DNA of 64,000 nt from Hormiphora californensis (Eukaryota > Ctenophora > Tentaculata > Cydippida > Pleurobrachiidae), in contig CM035354.1 in the NCBI GenBank assembly GCA_020137815.1, forward strand, positions 4,606,796 to 4,670,795, given 5' to 3'. The translations under genes were made by a program, and so were the position numbers. The notes under the pieces are model-generated. The model saw nothing but the letters and a program-made list of their open reading frames with translations. It did not search any database and was not told the DNA's origin. Shown here in pieces: positions 34,701 through 48,095 of this stretch. Positions within the stretch are counted from its first letter, which is position 1, and every line of letters starts with the position of its first letter.

Positions 34701-37700
34701 AAAAAGTAAACCGTTCTCATGGCCAGAAATAAGCTCCATTTCAAAAATCCTTCTTTGGGCTTATTCACCTTTATATTCTCTTCAAATTCCAATAATTTAA
34801 TGTTTCTATCTCAAAAAAAGTGGTCCTGAGATTAAAAATTTCAACAAAAATTGAAAAAACGCCACTTTGAAAATAGGCTGTAGCAAAAATATGAATTCGA
34901 CTTTAGGGCTAAAATTGCATATTTGAGGTCCATTTTGTATGGCCTAAACCCTGGTGAAGTCATTTGGTTGGGCACTCGATGATGAAAAACGCCAGGTGTA
35001 CCCTTAAACTGGGGTAAAGCGGGTCATGTGGTATACAAAAGGGCGAGGGCATAGAACAGGCACTACTACAGAATTGAAATAGGGTAGCGTTTGCTTGGGG
35101 GATAGCCTGCCAACTCTCCTCCACTTACCCTTGTGTCGGAATGGTGCTTGTGGAAGATGGTCAGCTATCTCCTTGAGTGGTCTTGTGAGGGTATTCGTTA
35201 GGGTCGTTAACCTTGTCTCCTTATCCTTCTCAATGTTATACTGGAATGGGGGAATTATGGGAGTTATACTGGAGAGAAATGGGGAGAAGAATTGGAGAGA
35301 GAAATATGGAGTTTAAAGGAAGGAGAATGGTAGTTGATTGGTATAGTTCCTGACGCTCAATTCTTCATAGACCAAGAAATATATTCACACTAAGAAGAAT
35401 TATCAGATAATAACAGGTATGTGCATGTATACTTTGTGTAAGATAAAATGGTCGTCTACGTATTGGTAAACACTGCTGAAAAACCGCATGTCTCTCCGAA
35501 GTTGTTGTAGCAGGAACACAAAAAAGAAGAGTCGAGAAAAGTAGAGAAGGAAGCAACCTGGAGTTACTACTGCTTGCAACGAAATCGAATTATCCCCGTC
35601 ATGCGGCCAAAGAGTAGACAGAGCGGAGAAAAATAGTGAGAAGAAGGGAGAAGAGAGTAGACAGAGCGGAGAAATATAGTGAGAAGAAGAGAGAAGGAGA
35701 GAGGGAGGTAGAAAAGATAGAGAAAGTACGTATGAAGAAGCAACTTTTGGTAGAAAGGTATTCGCCCACAACACTTTTTTTGGGTTGCCTAGAGTAGCCT
35801 ATTTGTAGGACAATACTCAGCTACATAGTGGGGCATACCATACGTCCATACCCAGTAGAACTGAACCATATCAAGAGCAGCTCAGTCTATAGGGGGATTC
35901 CATCCCTCTATGTGCTATAACCATTCCCACCCCCATACTAAGACTAAAAAAGACTGTTCTCTCCAAACCGGACCGATTCCCACCCCCCACTTACCATGAC
36001 CTCCTGTAGAAGGGTAGGCTGGGTCAGGATAACGTAGAGTCTGTACCCGATGGCAGGGAAGATGCAGATAACAAGAGTTAGGAACATAATCAACCACCAC
36101 GTTCTCGTCTCTACCACTCTGTACAACTGGAGGGAGGGGAGGGTGAGTAACTAGAGGGAGAGGACTCCCTCACTTACCTTTTTATCAAATAGCTTGGAAA
36201 ACATTACACTGAACTCCCTACAATTCTAAACACCACCCCGGCCAGTATTAATGAATATAAGGGCTTGGTGAAAATAAAAGTAGAACAACCCACAACCCAT
36301 AATTATAGAACTCACCGAGTCGAAGTAGAAGAAAGTCTCAGGGCTGAAGGTGTAAGCGAATGGTGAACAGAAGATAAGGAAGAGAAGGAACCACATACAA
36401 ATGGATCCCCAGGTTAAAATGTGGTTATACACCGTCCATAGTGTCGTCTCCAGAGCAACCTGAAAAAAGGGGGCGGTATATAGTATGACTGATAGTAGGT
36501 AAACAAGTCAGGGCTCTCGTAACTTGGCCGGAAATTACAGAAGAGAGATATGTGAAAAGCATAACAATATCAATTATCAAAACATGTACCTGGAAGTTAA
36601 CCACGATGGTGATGATTCCTGCGATGGCTGTCCCTATAAAGTACATACTCTGCTGATCCATGCCAGTGTAGCTAATGGACTCTGCAAACATCTGGTAAGG
36701 GATGAAGAGACACGCTGCAGCCACTACAAATCCGTGGAACCCGGCCAGAGCAAAGGCTTGTTGGTTGAACAACTGGTTCAACTGGCCAACCTGAGAAGAG
36801 GGGGAGGTGTGTGACTAGATTAAACTAATTGAGTGATACAGGGTTTAATGGTTTTACATCAGCAGGTAACCTGCAACCTATATCACCACATATTCCCCGG
36901 GGGGGTTGTTACATACCTCGTACACCTCAGGAGGAGCATTCTCCACCGCTAGTTCCTGATCGAGTACCCCCACCAGCATGACTGGCATGGAAGTGAACAC
37001 GACATTGTAGAGGGTGATGTAGATGGGATCCAGGATAGTCTGGGCACTAAACCCACAGAAGGGAGAGTAGAACAACTGGACGAGGGTGAAGGCAAAGTTC
37101 TTGAAAAAGAAGTAGGAGAGGAACTTGCACATCCTGATGTAACTCCAATGTCCGTGAACTAGGAGGAGCCGTTCCAGGAAGCGGAATTGTGCAAAACAGA
37201 AGTCACTAGCTAGAACTGCCTGTCTGCCCTCTTTACCACTGATACCTACTCCTATGTGGGCCTCTGGGAAAAAGGAAGGTTTAGTATTTTTTTATCATTC
37301 TTCTTTGTTTGTGATGAAAAGCTCTCCAGCCTCTTTCACAACACAAACTTTCACAGCTCAATAAAACAGAGAAAGTATGAACAATTCAAGATGAAACAGA
37401 GCAATAGGGATACATACCTCTAATCATGCTAACATCGTTAGCTCCATCTCCAATAGCGAGAGTGATATTGTTCTGATCATCAGACCCCGCTGGCAGGTAG
37501 TTCTTAACTAACCGTACTACTAGCGCCTAGTGTGGGGAGGAGGGTTGTAACTTGTAGTTACAAGCGCCTAGTGGGGAGGAGGGGTGTAAAGGTCCCCCCA
37601 AACTACTATGTCCCTTGCTGCGCGCGACCGGATTTTAGACGGCCATAGCTCCTCCCCCTGATAAGATAGAGGCTTGAAATTTGTTTTGTAGGGAGATCAT

Positions 37701-40700
37701 ATCGAGTTCTTCGTACAAAACAAATTTCAAGTCTCTATCTCATCAGGGAGTGGAGTTATGACCGTGGGAAATTTCACAAAACCCGAGTGAGGGACATAGT
37801 AGTTTGGGGTGTACTTTAGTTACAGACGGATATTCCCTTAGGAAAACACTACTCGTCACTTTGTACAGTCTGTCTACACTTTTGGGTAGGTAAAGTTTAA
37901 AGAGGTAGTGTCTGGTTGATTGTTCGAGTTCCAGGAGGTATGATTCTGTGACACCCTCGTCCCTCACACCCGTCCTAAAGCCTACCAAGTAACCAAAGCC
38001 CGTCCTACCTTCTGTAGGGGTGTAACACGACAGCAGATGACGGCACCACACTGCATTGCAAGCTTAGTAAACTCCTCCTTGAGGTTATCTTCCAGTGCAA
38101 ACCTGAGTGTAGAACCCGCAACAACTAGTGCAAACTCCGCATCTACTCCTTTCTGTGGAAGGGGGGTGTTAGGAATATGTATCATTCTGCAAAGGGGAGG
38201 GATAAATTTGGCCACCAAATTCGGGGGAGATAAATTTGGCCACCAAATTCGGGGGAGATTAATTTGGCCACCAAATTCTGGGGGGGGGGGGCGAATTTGG
38301 CAACCAAACAGGGACATCATTTTCTGCTGGGAAGGCCGAAGGGTTAAGGTTGGTACCCTACCTGTTTTCCAAGTTTCTTGGAGTCTTTCAGTTTGTATTT
38401 CAGCTCCTTGATCTCTACCCTGACGTCATCGTTATCGTCACCCTCCAGTATGAACACCTCCATCGTCTGTTTGATAAGCTTGCAACTGTAACCGATATTG
38501 ATGGCGGTCTCTGGAGAGTGTGGATAGGTGATTTGTTCTCTCCTTTACAAAATGTGTTGCAATTCGCGGTGAGGTAGGGTCAAGACTCTTGACTCAAGAG
38601 ATGATACCCTCATGATAGATAGCTAAAATTACAGCAGCTTGCTAACTCTCAAGTTCTAATAATTAATATCTTACCCTGTTTATCTCCAGTGAGCACCCAG
38701 ATCTTGATGCTGGCCCGGGCTAGGTTTGCGATTGTCTCAGGTACTCCATCTTGCAACTTGTCCTCGATGGCAGTGGAACCCACCAGATCCAGGTCAGCTT
38801 CTATCAGATCATACGCAGCTGCCACTTTCTCATCACGATTAGTCATGGCAATACTGAAATAAACAGGGTTGTTGTGAATTGTGACAAGCAATAATTTAAC
38901 ATCTACATGTCTATATTGGAGATACAGTTTAGTGATTTCTCAATTTCTCACCTGGCCGTCTCGTAAATCTTGTTCCACTCAATAAAGTCAGCATCACTGA
39001 TAGTCCTTCATCGCTATTATCAGAGTCCTCAGTCCAGTTCCGAGCAAACACATTCATGTGGTCCAGAGTGACCTCTAGCAGGTCCGGTCTTTTCTTATTG
39101 ATTAGAGGTATTACTGTCGTATCAGCTCCCTTACAGAACTAGTCTCACTCGTCCATCAGGGACATCGTAGGATTATACTCATTCTCTTCCTAACATTATC
39201 AAAATCAAGGAGCGCTAACAGTTCATAATCCTCCTCTTCCCCAGTTTAGCTCCATTGTTATGGTTTTCTGGGTTCGACTCTGCAGGGAGAAATAGGGAGT
39301 TAAAAGAAAGACTCCACGCACAAAACCAGACCGGTTTGTTCTATCTAAACGCGGCGCACGGAAACAGGGTCGAGCAAGGCAATATCCGTTGTAATATCGT
39401 GTACCTTGTAGACATATCCAAAGTTCCTGGCGGCAGTAAGGAGGGCCTCTTCATCAGGTGACTGGGCCTGGAAGTGGAGAGAACCATCCTCCTCATATTC
39501 ACTCATCACTGTGTGACACAGAGACAGGACCTACAGTGTGGGGTGATGTAACCATGGTAACTATGTAACTATGTAACCATGGTAACTAGGTAATGTTATA
39601 TCTGGGGATTATACTGGGTGGAAAGATGCTCTGGCCAGACACAGAAATAGGAAACACTTCCAACCGGTACTGCTTCCAATTTCTTTAGATCTCACTAATT
39701 ATCATACCTTGAAATATTTATCAACTTCCTCGTCTCCCGCTTGTACAGCTTTTAGGAGGTTCTGGTCAGAGTAGGTAAACTTAGGATCAGCCCACCTGTT
39801 CCAACTGAAATCACATTCTCCTTTCTGTGGATTAGGAGTAGTTTAGTGGATTAGAAGTTGTGAGTTGTTAACTATACAGAGTGAGCTAGATCAGATACAT
39901 ACCTGGAGGTTTTCTGATGAATCATCCACATTATCCCCATACACGACACCATTAATGCTACCCTTCAGGAATACCATGACGTTCTGTGTTAGTGTTCCCG
40001 TCTTGTCACTAAACACGTACTTGATCTGACCCAGCTCCTCGTTTAGTGCCGTACTCCTGGAGTGGGGGGAGAGTGGATGAGTTAGCAGTTAGTGGGAGGG
40101 AGAGTGGGATGTAATGAGATGTAATGAGATGTTAGCTGCAAGGAGAGGAAGGGGAAGAGACGACGAGAAAAGGAGATAGAAAGAGAATCAACAACAATCC
40201 AGCAGTTCTAGATACGAGGAGAGTTAGGGAAAGAATAGTGAGTGACAGGAGTTTTTTTGAAGGGTCGATATTGCCACTATCATCACGTGTTACCTTGCTT
40301 TGGCAGGGGTGTCTGACTCATTATGGTACATTGCTATATCCCAATTGATAAAGAAACTTTGTCCCAGTCTTATCATCTCAACACTGAATAATAGGATCAT
40401 GAAGTTAGGGAGTCAAGGAGAACATGGATTTACTCTTTTAAAAACACAGGAACTAAACCCAGGTTGCTAGATTTGACGTTGCGTACCTCACGTATAGAGA
40501 AATGGGTACAAGTGTGTTTAGGACGATTATATAGGATGGTATTCGTAGTACTGCTATCAGAATAGGCGTGTCAATATCAACATATTCGTTGTATCGGGCT
40601 GCAAAGTACTGAAAGGGGGATAGAATTAGTTGTTTGAAGACCAAAAACACAGAAATTATTTATAATGTCGTTTTGGTAGTTACCTGTCCTTGTATTGATT

Positions 40701-41340
40701 CCCATATGAAGCTTCCAATACCACACACTACACACAAGACCAAGAGTAGACCCAGAATCTGAAATAGATTGTGAAATTATTGTGGAACCATGAAAAATCT
40801 GGCGATTGTGGTGCCTGGTTGTTCATAGTTAACTAATTACTGATTTGATTAACTTACATAGTACACTATCCTGTTTAGTAGTTTGTCCACATTTGTTCGC
40901 TTCAATATCGGTTTACCTAGAAAAACACGAAAGATGAAAAATATTGCGAATGAATTGTATTGTTCATACGCGGGCGCGGGGGAGGTGCAACAGCACAACG
41001 AATGAATCATCTCATGTTTTGCTGCACAACTGCGCGCGTGCTATCTCGCTTGTTGAGTCTGCGCGAAGACCTCTACAAATCGGGAAATGTCGTGGGCGTG
41101 CGGGGTCTACCGTGGGAGAAAGAGGGAAACTGGGAGCTCACTTGGAGATAACTTTGCAACAGCAAAATAATTTTTGCTGATATTGTATTATGCAGGTCAC
41201 GAAATAGCATACCTGAGTTCATCATTAGTTTCGTTTGATGGCCAGTAAATATCACCAATCCAACTGCCCAGGCGGTGTTTTTGAGCAACATACCCTGGAG
41301 GAGGAGGTTTGGTGTTAACTAGACAAACAAACAAACAAGC

Positions 41341-41425
<85 letters not shown>

Positions 41426-44221
41426 AACATTAACAAACAAACAAACAAACAAACAAACAAACAAACAAACAGACAAACAAACAAACAAACAAACAAACAA
41501 ACAAACAAACAAACAAACAAACAAACAAACAAACAAACAAACAAACAAACAAACAGACAAAACACATACCCTGAGCAGGATTTTATCATTATCTAGTGAG
41601 TATTTTGCGAAGTCTTGTTCATTGTCTTCAATGTTTTCAATAGCTAGTAAACCCATGAACTTGTCTAGTCGATTGTTAGGCGGCTCGCATTCCACTCGAC
41701 CTGGGGGGGGGGGGGTGTTAAACATTATAAAAGGGGGTGGGAAGTGGTTAGACAAGGTGAGTTCTTGTACAGTACAGTAGTAGGGAAGTACTATCTGACC
41801 CGTGTATAGGAAACACTGGGAGACTGAGTAGCTGCAGAATTGTGACAGGAAGAACAGGTTAGGAGAGAGACACGCCTATTAAATCAGCAGTTGTGTAACT
41901 ATGGTAACAGTAGGCTACCAGAAACACAATTATGTCCCTCCTAAAGTGGTTACCTGCACATTGTAACATGTACCAGGGGAGAGGGGGAGGACATATATAC
42001 CCGCTACTACTACCAGTATTGCATGGACACAAAGGATAATTTGAGTAGTTTAGCAGGTACACAAGACTGTGTATGCTGTGTGTGAGTGTGTACCATATTC
42101 CCTCTATCTCCCTGTCTCTCCCTCCCTGTCTCTCCCCTCCCTGTCTCTCAGTAATTATATCAGTCGCTATATCGCTATAACTTCCCATTACAATCACTCT
42201 ATATTTTACACCGGACACCCCATTCTATTATAGTTTGGTAAGGTGATACCCCACCAGCTGGCGCAGAGTGGCGTGTGTAGGGACTGCTGATAGAGTTACA
42301 CTCCATGAGGGTACTGAGACATCTTACAAACTGGAATTTGAAAGAGAGGTACTGAGACATCTAACATCTTACAAACTGAACCCTCCCAGACCGCGGTGTG
42401 GACCACACAAACTGAGATGTGAAAGAAGGGGGAAGTAAGATGGGGGCATGACACATGTGTGCTTAGTACATGAGATGGGGGCACCCGGGCAGAGCTGTCA
42501 TGTTAGGGGGGCAATCTGAGAGTTCAATACTTCAATTACTCTATTTCTCTCTCTTCGTCTCTCTATCTTTCTCTCTCTCTTTTTCTCTCTATCACTCTTG
42601 CTAACTCTCTATCACTCTTGCTATCTCTCCATCTCTTGCTTTCCTTCATATCATCCAAGGGTAAAAACCCCCATGAGTGAGAGGGAAGAGAAAGAGAGAG
42701 GAGATAGAGAGGAGAGGGGGAAGAGAGGAAAACGAAGAGAAGACATAGAGGAAAGAAGGGAAGGTGGAAAGATGAAGAAAAAGGGATAAGAGGAGGGAGA
42801 GGCATGAATAACAGCATTTAGTATCCGAGGAGTGAAATGGGGGGGTAAAATACTGAAGGGGTAGTGTAAAAAATTGGACAAATTTTTAATTTTTTCCCGG
42901 GGAAACCTGTACACCACACTTTTTTGTATATAAATGTCGTGTATTATAGCAGAGCGGCACTATGTAATATTGGCGGATAATGTTGATCATTATGTATCAT
43001 TAGAATAATGAATCCGAGGCAAAGGGGGAGTGAATTGGGGACAAAGAGGCCGACACTTATTTGATGAAGAGAAAAGAGAGAAGGAGAGAGGGAGGAGAGA
43101 GGGGAAAAAGAGAGGGAAGGGAAAAGAAGAGAGTGGAGAACAATACTTTTTTGAAGGGGAAAATTCAAAAGTGCGGCAAAACACCGGAGTACTGTTGGGG
43201 TTTTTGGCAGTTTGTATTTTTTTGGGGTTTTTTCCCTTTACTCGCATTTTTTTAATAACAAACCCCACCCAAGGGAGAGAGAAGAGGAGAGGGAGAGAAA
43301 GAGCGGAGAGAAAAATGAGAATGATTTAGGAAAAAAAGGAAGGGGAGGGAAATAAGATAAGGCAAAATCGCATGGGGAAACCTATACTTCCGGTTTGCAC
43401 TGCTGCTTTACTCCCCCCAAACACCCACACAAAAATACCCCACATTTTTTAACATGGAAACAAATGGAAAACGGGTTTTCCCCCGGGCCACACAACTTGC
43501 CTTTTTCGACCCCCCTTTCCCCCTTTTAAAAACAAAAAAACCAAATACACACCAAACGCGGAAAATTTGCAGTTTACACTTCCGTTTTAACTTTTGGTTT
43601 TAAAGGTAAATGGTTTCTTTTCCCAGCGGGGGCATCTAGCTTTTTAAAAACCACCTCCAATCTTTGGCAAACAGTAAACAAACACAAAAACTCTGACCAA
43701 TTTTATATTTTTTGTATGGGGGTGAAAAATGATCTCTCGGTTCCCCCCCCCCGAAGAACACGTTATAATCCCAATCTCCTTTTGAAGGTAAATAGACTGA
43801 TGAGAGAAACGTTTCTTTTTTTTTCTCCAAAACCCCCCCCTATCCCCCCTCAGCAAAGAGAAAAGGTACCCCAGGGTTTTTTTTTAGAAAAGTGAGTATG
43901 GATCACCCCTTTCCAAAAGACGCAAAAAAACACTTTTAGAAGAGGGATTTTATAACCCGTTGGAACTTCTCTCCCCAAAGATTTTCTTTTTCCCCCTGTT
44001 TCTCCACCTCCCTTTTCTTACCGTAAAAGTTAGATAACTTCTCAACATCATCTAAAAACGGCTCCGTTTCTACTAACGACTGGCGGACCTTCAGGTTCGT
44101 TTCTCTGGGAAGGAATACCGGAAAAGATTTAAGGGAGAGAAAAAAAGAGAGGGAAAGCAAGAAAGAGAGCGGGAGAAAGAGAGCTAAGCGGGAGTGAGAG
44201 ATAGAGAGAAGAGAGTGAGAG

Positions 44222-44295
<74 letters not shown>

Positions 44296-47200
44296 AAGCG
44301 ATAATGGGACACTAGTTACCATGGTAACAACTAACAATATACGCACACAGAAAACATTTCTTAAGAAATAAAATAAAAAAGAACAATTAAATATAAATGT
44401 GAACACAGAGAGAAAAAAGAGCTCACCCGTCTAATTCTGCAGTTTCGATGAAGCCCAGGCCGTTTGGAGCTGAAGTACTTATCAGTAACATATCCGCCTG
44501 AGAATGAGGGTTAAAATAAGTGTGTGGGAACAGTGTATACGATCTCTTTTTTACTGTTATTTGTGCACCCCCTCCATCCCTCTCTTTCTATCTATTCTAT
44601 GTGTTTTACACCATGCCAATATTATGAGATCTACCCACAAAATGAGTATTTTTCATCTCATTCCAGAGAATAATTTTGTAATCTCCCAGGCCTTCTACGT
44701 TACCCAAGTACCCGTTACCTACACGTACAGAATATGAACGACCTACGGCCCGAATTATCCCACGAAACATAATACAGATATTAGATATCATTGACCGCAA
44801 TTCCCAGGGTCTAACGTGATCACCGCGATGTTCCCCATTTCTCTCTCCTGCTCTTTTGTCTCGCATACCCGCATCTCTCAGTCAGAGGGGGCACACTGCA
44901 CCTAATACAACAACCATCCCTAGTATAATTATACCCTAATACAACAACTGCTACAGTGAGAGGGAGGGGCGTGTGTCCTTTGTTATGCGGACAGCGAGTA
45001 CAGACTGAAACAGCATCCCCCATGTGCTTCATTTGCATTTTCAGCACATATCTCCAGCCCTCTACCACGACACCCTGTATACTGTATTGGTATCTAGCCC
45101 TCTCCCACGACACTCTGTATACAATTGGATCCCTTACCGGTACTGCATCGTTGTTTTTTAACTTCACAAGATCCCCACATTCCACCTTGTACCAGAGATC
45201 TTCAGTCCACTTACCATCCCGCAACACTAACGTCGTACGGTTGTTTATCGACTTGTCACTCTTCCACCGAGCCTAAGAGGAGGGAGTTGTAAATTATTAT
45301 ACTGGGTAATGGTTATGGGCTCTAAAATATCCTGGTTCTGATCAGTTGATGTCCTTCAAGTTGGGTGAAGTAGGTGAGAACAAGGAAAATATGGTGGCTA
45401 GACCGGTGGTGGGAGGTATTTTATTTCAGTTTTATCATTTCACGGAAGTAGTTCATTTAAGTACAAAATGGAATACACTATGTTGCCAAGGCCCACTCCC
45501 TCCCGACCCCCATACACCTTATCTCCTCCCCTATCTTATTGCCCTCCCAGGTGTCCCTATAATGTTAGGTCACCATAAACTGGCGGTAACCCAAAAGTGT
45601 CCTATATTCGTCTTTATTGCCCAGAGACCTACAAATCTAAAAAGGATTCACTTACGATATCATCGAGGGCATCTTTGGTGGCCGTCACACACAGTACGAA
45701 TAGAAGGGGCATTAGGGAGGTATACCATTCCAGAGCAGCGATTTGGGGAATTAACTAACGGGAAAAGAGGGGTTTAGGGATTCATTTAGTTGATTTTTTT
45801 TCTTTTTTCATTTAGTTGAGTTGCAAATTCAATTTATATTGGCCAATCATGCAGTTGACCAATCATGTAACTCACCTGAAGTATAAAGATGACAAGAAAG
45901 TACGTGTTTGCCAGTCGCATGAACTGCTCGGCCAGGTTTACTATTAGAAAGGTGTATACTGAGTACTTGGTCGTGCTGATGTAGTTACTCTGGGAGTGGG
46001 GATTGGAGGAGTTAGGTTGGTCTACCGAACCCTCACAGTGCGGGGTGAGTCACACAAGAGTTAGGTTGTGTTATGATGTGATTCACAGTTATATAGAGGG
46101 ATTTGTAACTGTAGAAAATAGAAATACAGCTCTTCAGAAGCATGACGTTTCGAGACACTGCAAAAGACTTTGAAAAGAGAGAGAAAATAAAGAGAGATAA
46201 AATAAAGAGATAGAGTGTGATGGTGTTTAAGACAAAAGATCAGCTCACTGTTGTCATCTACAGCTCAACAAATCGTTTTGATAAAAGTTCGAAACTATGT
46301 AAATTTTCAAACCATTTATTGACCAAATTACTACAAAAGATCACCACCCCCCTCTGCCCCGTCTCTCTGACTCCTTCGCTAAATGAAGTCTCCCCCTTAG
46401 AACAATTCAAACACCTTTCTTTATCACCCCTTTATAATACCCCCCTCTTTGAATTTTCTCCCCCTCTCATACTACAGTTGCTTTAAATACAGGTGCGAGA
46501 TGACGTTATACATAGTCCGTAGAACACTCACAACAGGAGATGTTGCACTATGATATAAGTACGAATTCCTTCGTAGGGTGCACTTAGCGCCAGCAAGGGA
46601 GCTGATACTTTGTTACCAAAAGAATTCCCCAATTCTCAGTATTATCAGTTTTCTACTTAATTTACTTTTCTATCTCTATTCAATATTCATACATCTACTC
46701 ACCGAGAATTTTTGTTCCGTATTAAATGCCCGGTCATTGCTCCGAAGTATCCGAATTCCCTGGGCCTCATCGGACGATTTCAGCCCGAAGCACTCCTTTA
46801 CCTTGTACACAATTTCCTCAAACGTGGAGCGTGCTGATAAAAGAGGGGTGGAGGGGTGTTATACAATGATCTGTAATTTATGTGTACTAGTTCTATATAA
46901 AGGATGATCTATATAAAGGAGTTATCAACATGAGGGGCTGTGAACAGTGAGAGAGAGAGAGCTTCATGAGGGGAGGTTTTGTGTGTGTGCTAAGGACCCC
47001 GCTAGAATTGTGCTGAAGGTCAATAGTTCTACAGCTGTACACCAGTATGATGTCCTTGTGTGGCTCTTTGAGGGTTCAGTATATCAATGGTGTAGCCGCA
47101 TTGTTTGTTCAATGTTGTTTATAAGGTGCAAGAAGAATGAGGTAGAAAAATGAAAATTAAGGAGAATAAGAAGGCTAAGCTGTGTTAATTTTGCTTGAGA

Positions 47201-48095
47201 GAAAATGTGTGTGAAAAGAAGTGCATGTCTATATTTTCAGGTGTGTCATGTGTGTATAAGATTGAGTACTGAGTACACAGCACATGTATATCAGACATAG
47301 TGTCACACACGGTGTTACAACGAGTGCAGTGGTAGATCTCGTATTACTTGGCAGAGCTCCCAGCTGATCACTGCATGTTACAAGAGAATGCACGATTCAC
47401 ACCAGTGTGGATATCAACCACGTACTATTCTACAGAACACGACTAACACACTCGTTATATATATGATCATGTCAAAAGTAAGCAGTAAGTACTATATCTC
47501 AGACAAAACTTTTGTCACAAAAGCTATATATAATCACAGGGGGCCGGTTTACAATATGCTGCTGTGAAGGACTTACAGTGAATGGCATCGTACTCTTTAT
47601 CTCCTTCACTCATAACTGAGGTTAATATACGCTAAACCAGCCCCTTTATTTTGTCATAGCTGGTGTCTTTTGTGGGTGTTAGGTTTCAAAAAAAGGGTTT
47701 ACACGGTTTGTGCCTATCATGGAAGGCAGTGAACAGGTTTAAGACAACTGATTTGAGACAAATGTGTACAAGTACTAACTGCACAGAGAATGTATCAAAC
47801 GAACATACAACGTTAACAACTGCACTAAAACAAACAAAAGGAGAGGCGACCCATCCCAAGAACAACACACAACCAGAAATACATACACCCACAACTAGAC
47901 ATACATTGATGACGGTGGGCTGTAAATTAGCAGCCTGAGGGTAGGAAGTGGGACAAACATCTTTTTGACGTACCTTTGATGACCTCTGCGTGTGGAGCAG
48001 GGGAGTTGGCGGCGGGGTTGCCATCCTCAACGGTTTCAACGTTCATCAGGCGGGTGACCTCATCAGCTGACGGACCCTCGTTACTCCCGTGATGC
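31769..48095 (-). CDS. P4-type ATPase, class 1 (ATP8B-like) phospholipid flippase
   Basis: P4-ATPases flip aminophospholipids and related lipids to the cytosolic leaflet, usually with a CDC50 partner. About 29 exons were read, 5' to 3': 47974-48095, 46703-46833, 45876-45989, 45656-45754, 45138-45272, 44427-44497, 44022-44104, 41570-41700, 41213-41294, 40858-40916, 40684-40758, 40487-40608, 40294-40383, 39903-40056, 39708-39824, 39405-39530, 38952-39279 (damaged), 38675-38853, 38362-38510, 38009-38152, 37418-37526, 36917-37263, 36590-36790, 36316-36459, 35995-36126, 35129-35240, 33477-33619, 33196-33267, 31769-31942. Motifs: [23 protein letters not shown] across a junction, [11 protein letters not shown], phosphorylation site [35 protein letters not shown] in the damaged exon, [22 protein letters not shown]. 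The C-terminal [12 protein letters not shown] resembles the ATP8B tail. The start is uncertain: the first Met I can place is MNVETVEDG in exon 1. Exon 38952-39279 cannot be read in one frame. Confidence 0.9.
32680..32757 (+). ncRNA. tRNA-Ser-like sequence, probably a tRNA pseudogene or SINE head
   Basis: It has a good pol III A box (TGGTCGAGTGG, 32687-32697) and B box (GGTTCAAATCC, 32740-32750) with tRNA-Ser-like spacing and a T run after it (32762). However, the acceptor ends (GCCTCAG and TAAATCTT) do not pair, and the anticodon and T stems are poor. It is therefore unlikely to be a working tRNA. It lies in the last intron of the flippase gene, on the opposite strand. Confidence 0.6.
33700..35003. 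mobile_element. 1304-bp foldback element with TTAA target duplication
   Basis: The ends GGGTACACCTGGCGTTTTTC and its complement are flanked by TTAA at 33696-33699 and 35004-35007. The arms, about 610 bp each, are inverted copies around a loop at about 34313-34390. A TTAA duplication is typical of piggyBac and Kolobok superfamilies; the ends do not settle which. The same 96-codon ORF appears once on each strand because of the symmetry and has no recognisable domain. It lies in a flippase intron. Confidence 0.85.
37595..37809. mobile_element. About 215-bp palindromic MITE in a flippase intron
   Basis: The ends CCCCAAACTACTATGTCCCT and the complement (AGGGACATAGTAGTTTGGGG) define a near-continuous inverted repeat. 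Internally CTTGAAATTTGTTTTGTA is matched by TACAAAACAAATTTCAAG. No target duplication could be fixed with confidence. Confidence 0.7.
41340..41556. repeat. (AGAC)n and (AAAC)n microsatellites
   Basis: About 20 AGAC units (41340-41419) are followed, after a short gap, by about 30 AAAC units (41432-41556) with one AGAC interruption. They lie within a flippase intron directly beside the exon that starts at 41570. CLFV-type ORFs here are artefacts. Confidence 0.95.
41701..44021. other. Flippase intron with CT/GA tracts and a homopolymer-ridden stretch
   Basis: Contains pyrimidine- and purine-rich tracts (42540-42790, 43030-43140). From about 42830 to 43930 the text is dominated by runs of four to nine identical bases (AAAA, CCCC, GGGG, TTTT), unlike any other part of the window, which suggests poor base calling or consensus. 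No exon is expected or seen. Confidence 0.6.
44220..44290. repeat. (GA)n microsatellite
   Basis: About 70 bp of GA repeats in a flippase intron. Confidence 0.95.

Noticed and set aside
33911-34792. The same 96-codon protein encoded on both strands
   Set aside because: It is a mirror image produced by the arms of the TTAA foldback; no recognisable domain.
41197-41755. Long CLFVCLFV-type ORFs on both strands
   Set aside because: Translation of AGAC and AAAC microsatellites; only the flippase exons on either side are real.
44022-44497. Suspected lost glycine in the flippase DGETNLK motif
   Set aside because: Rechecking the donor (GACGG before GTGAGC at 44427) gives phase 2, and the junction reads DGETNLK without a break.
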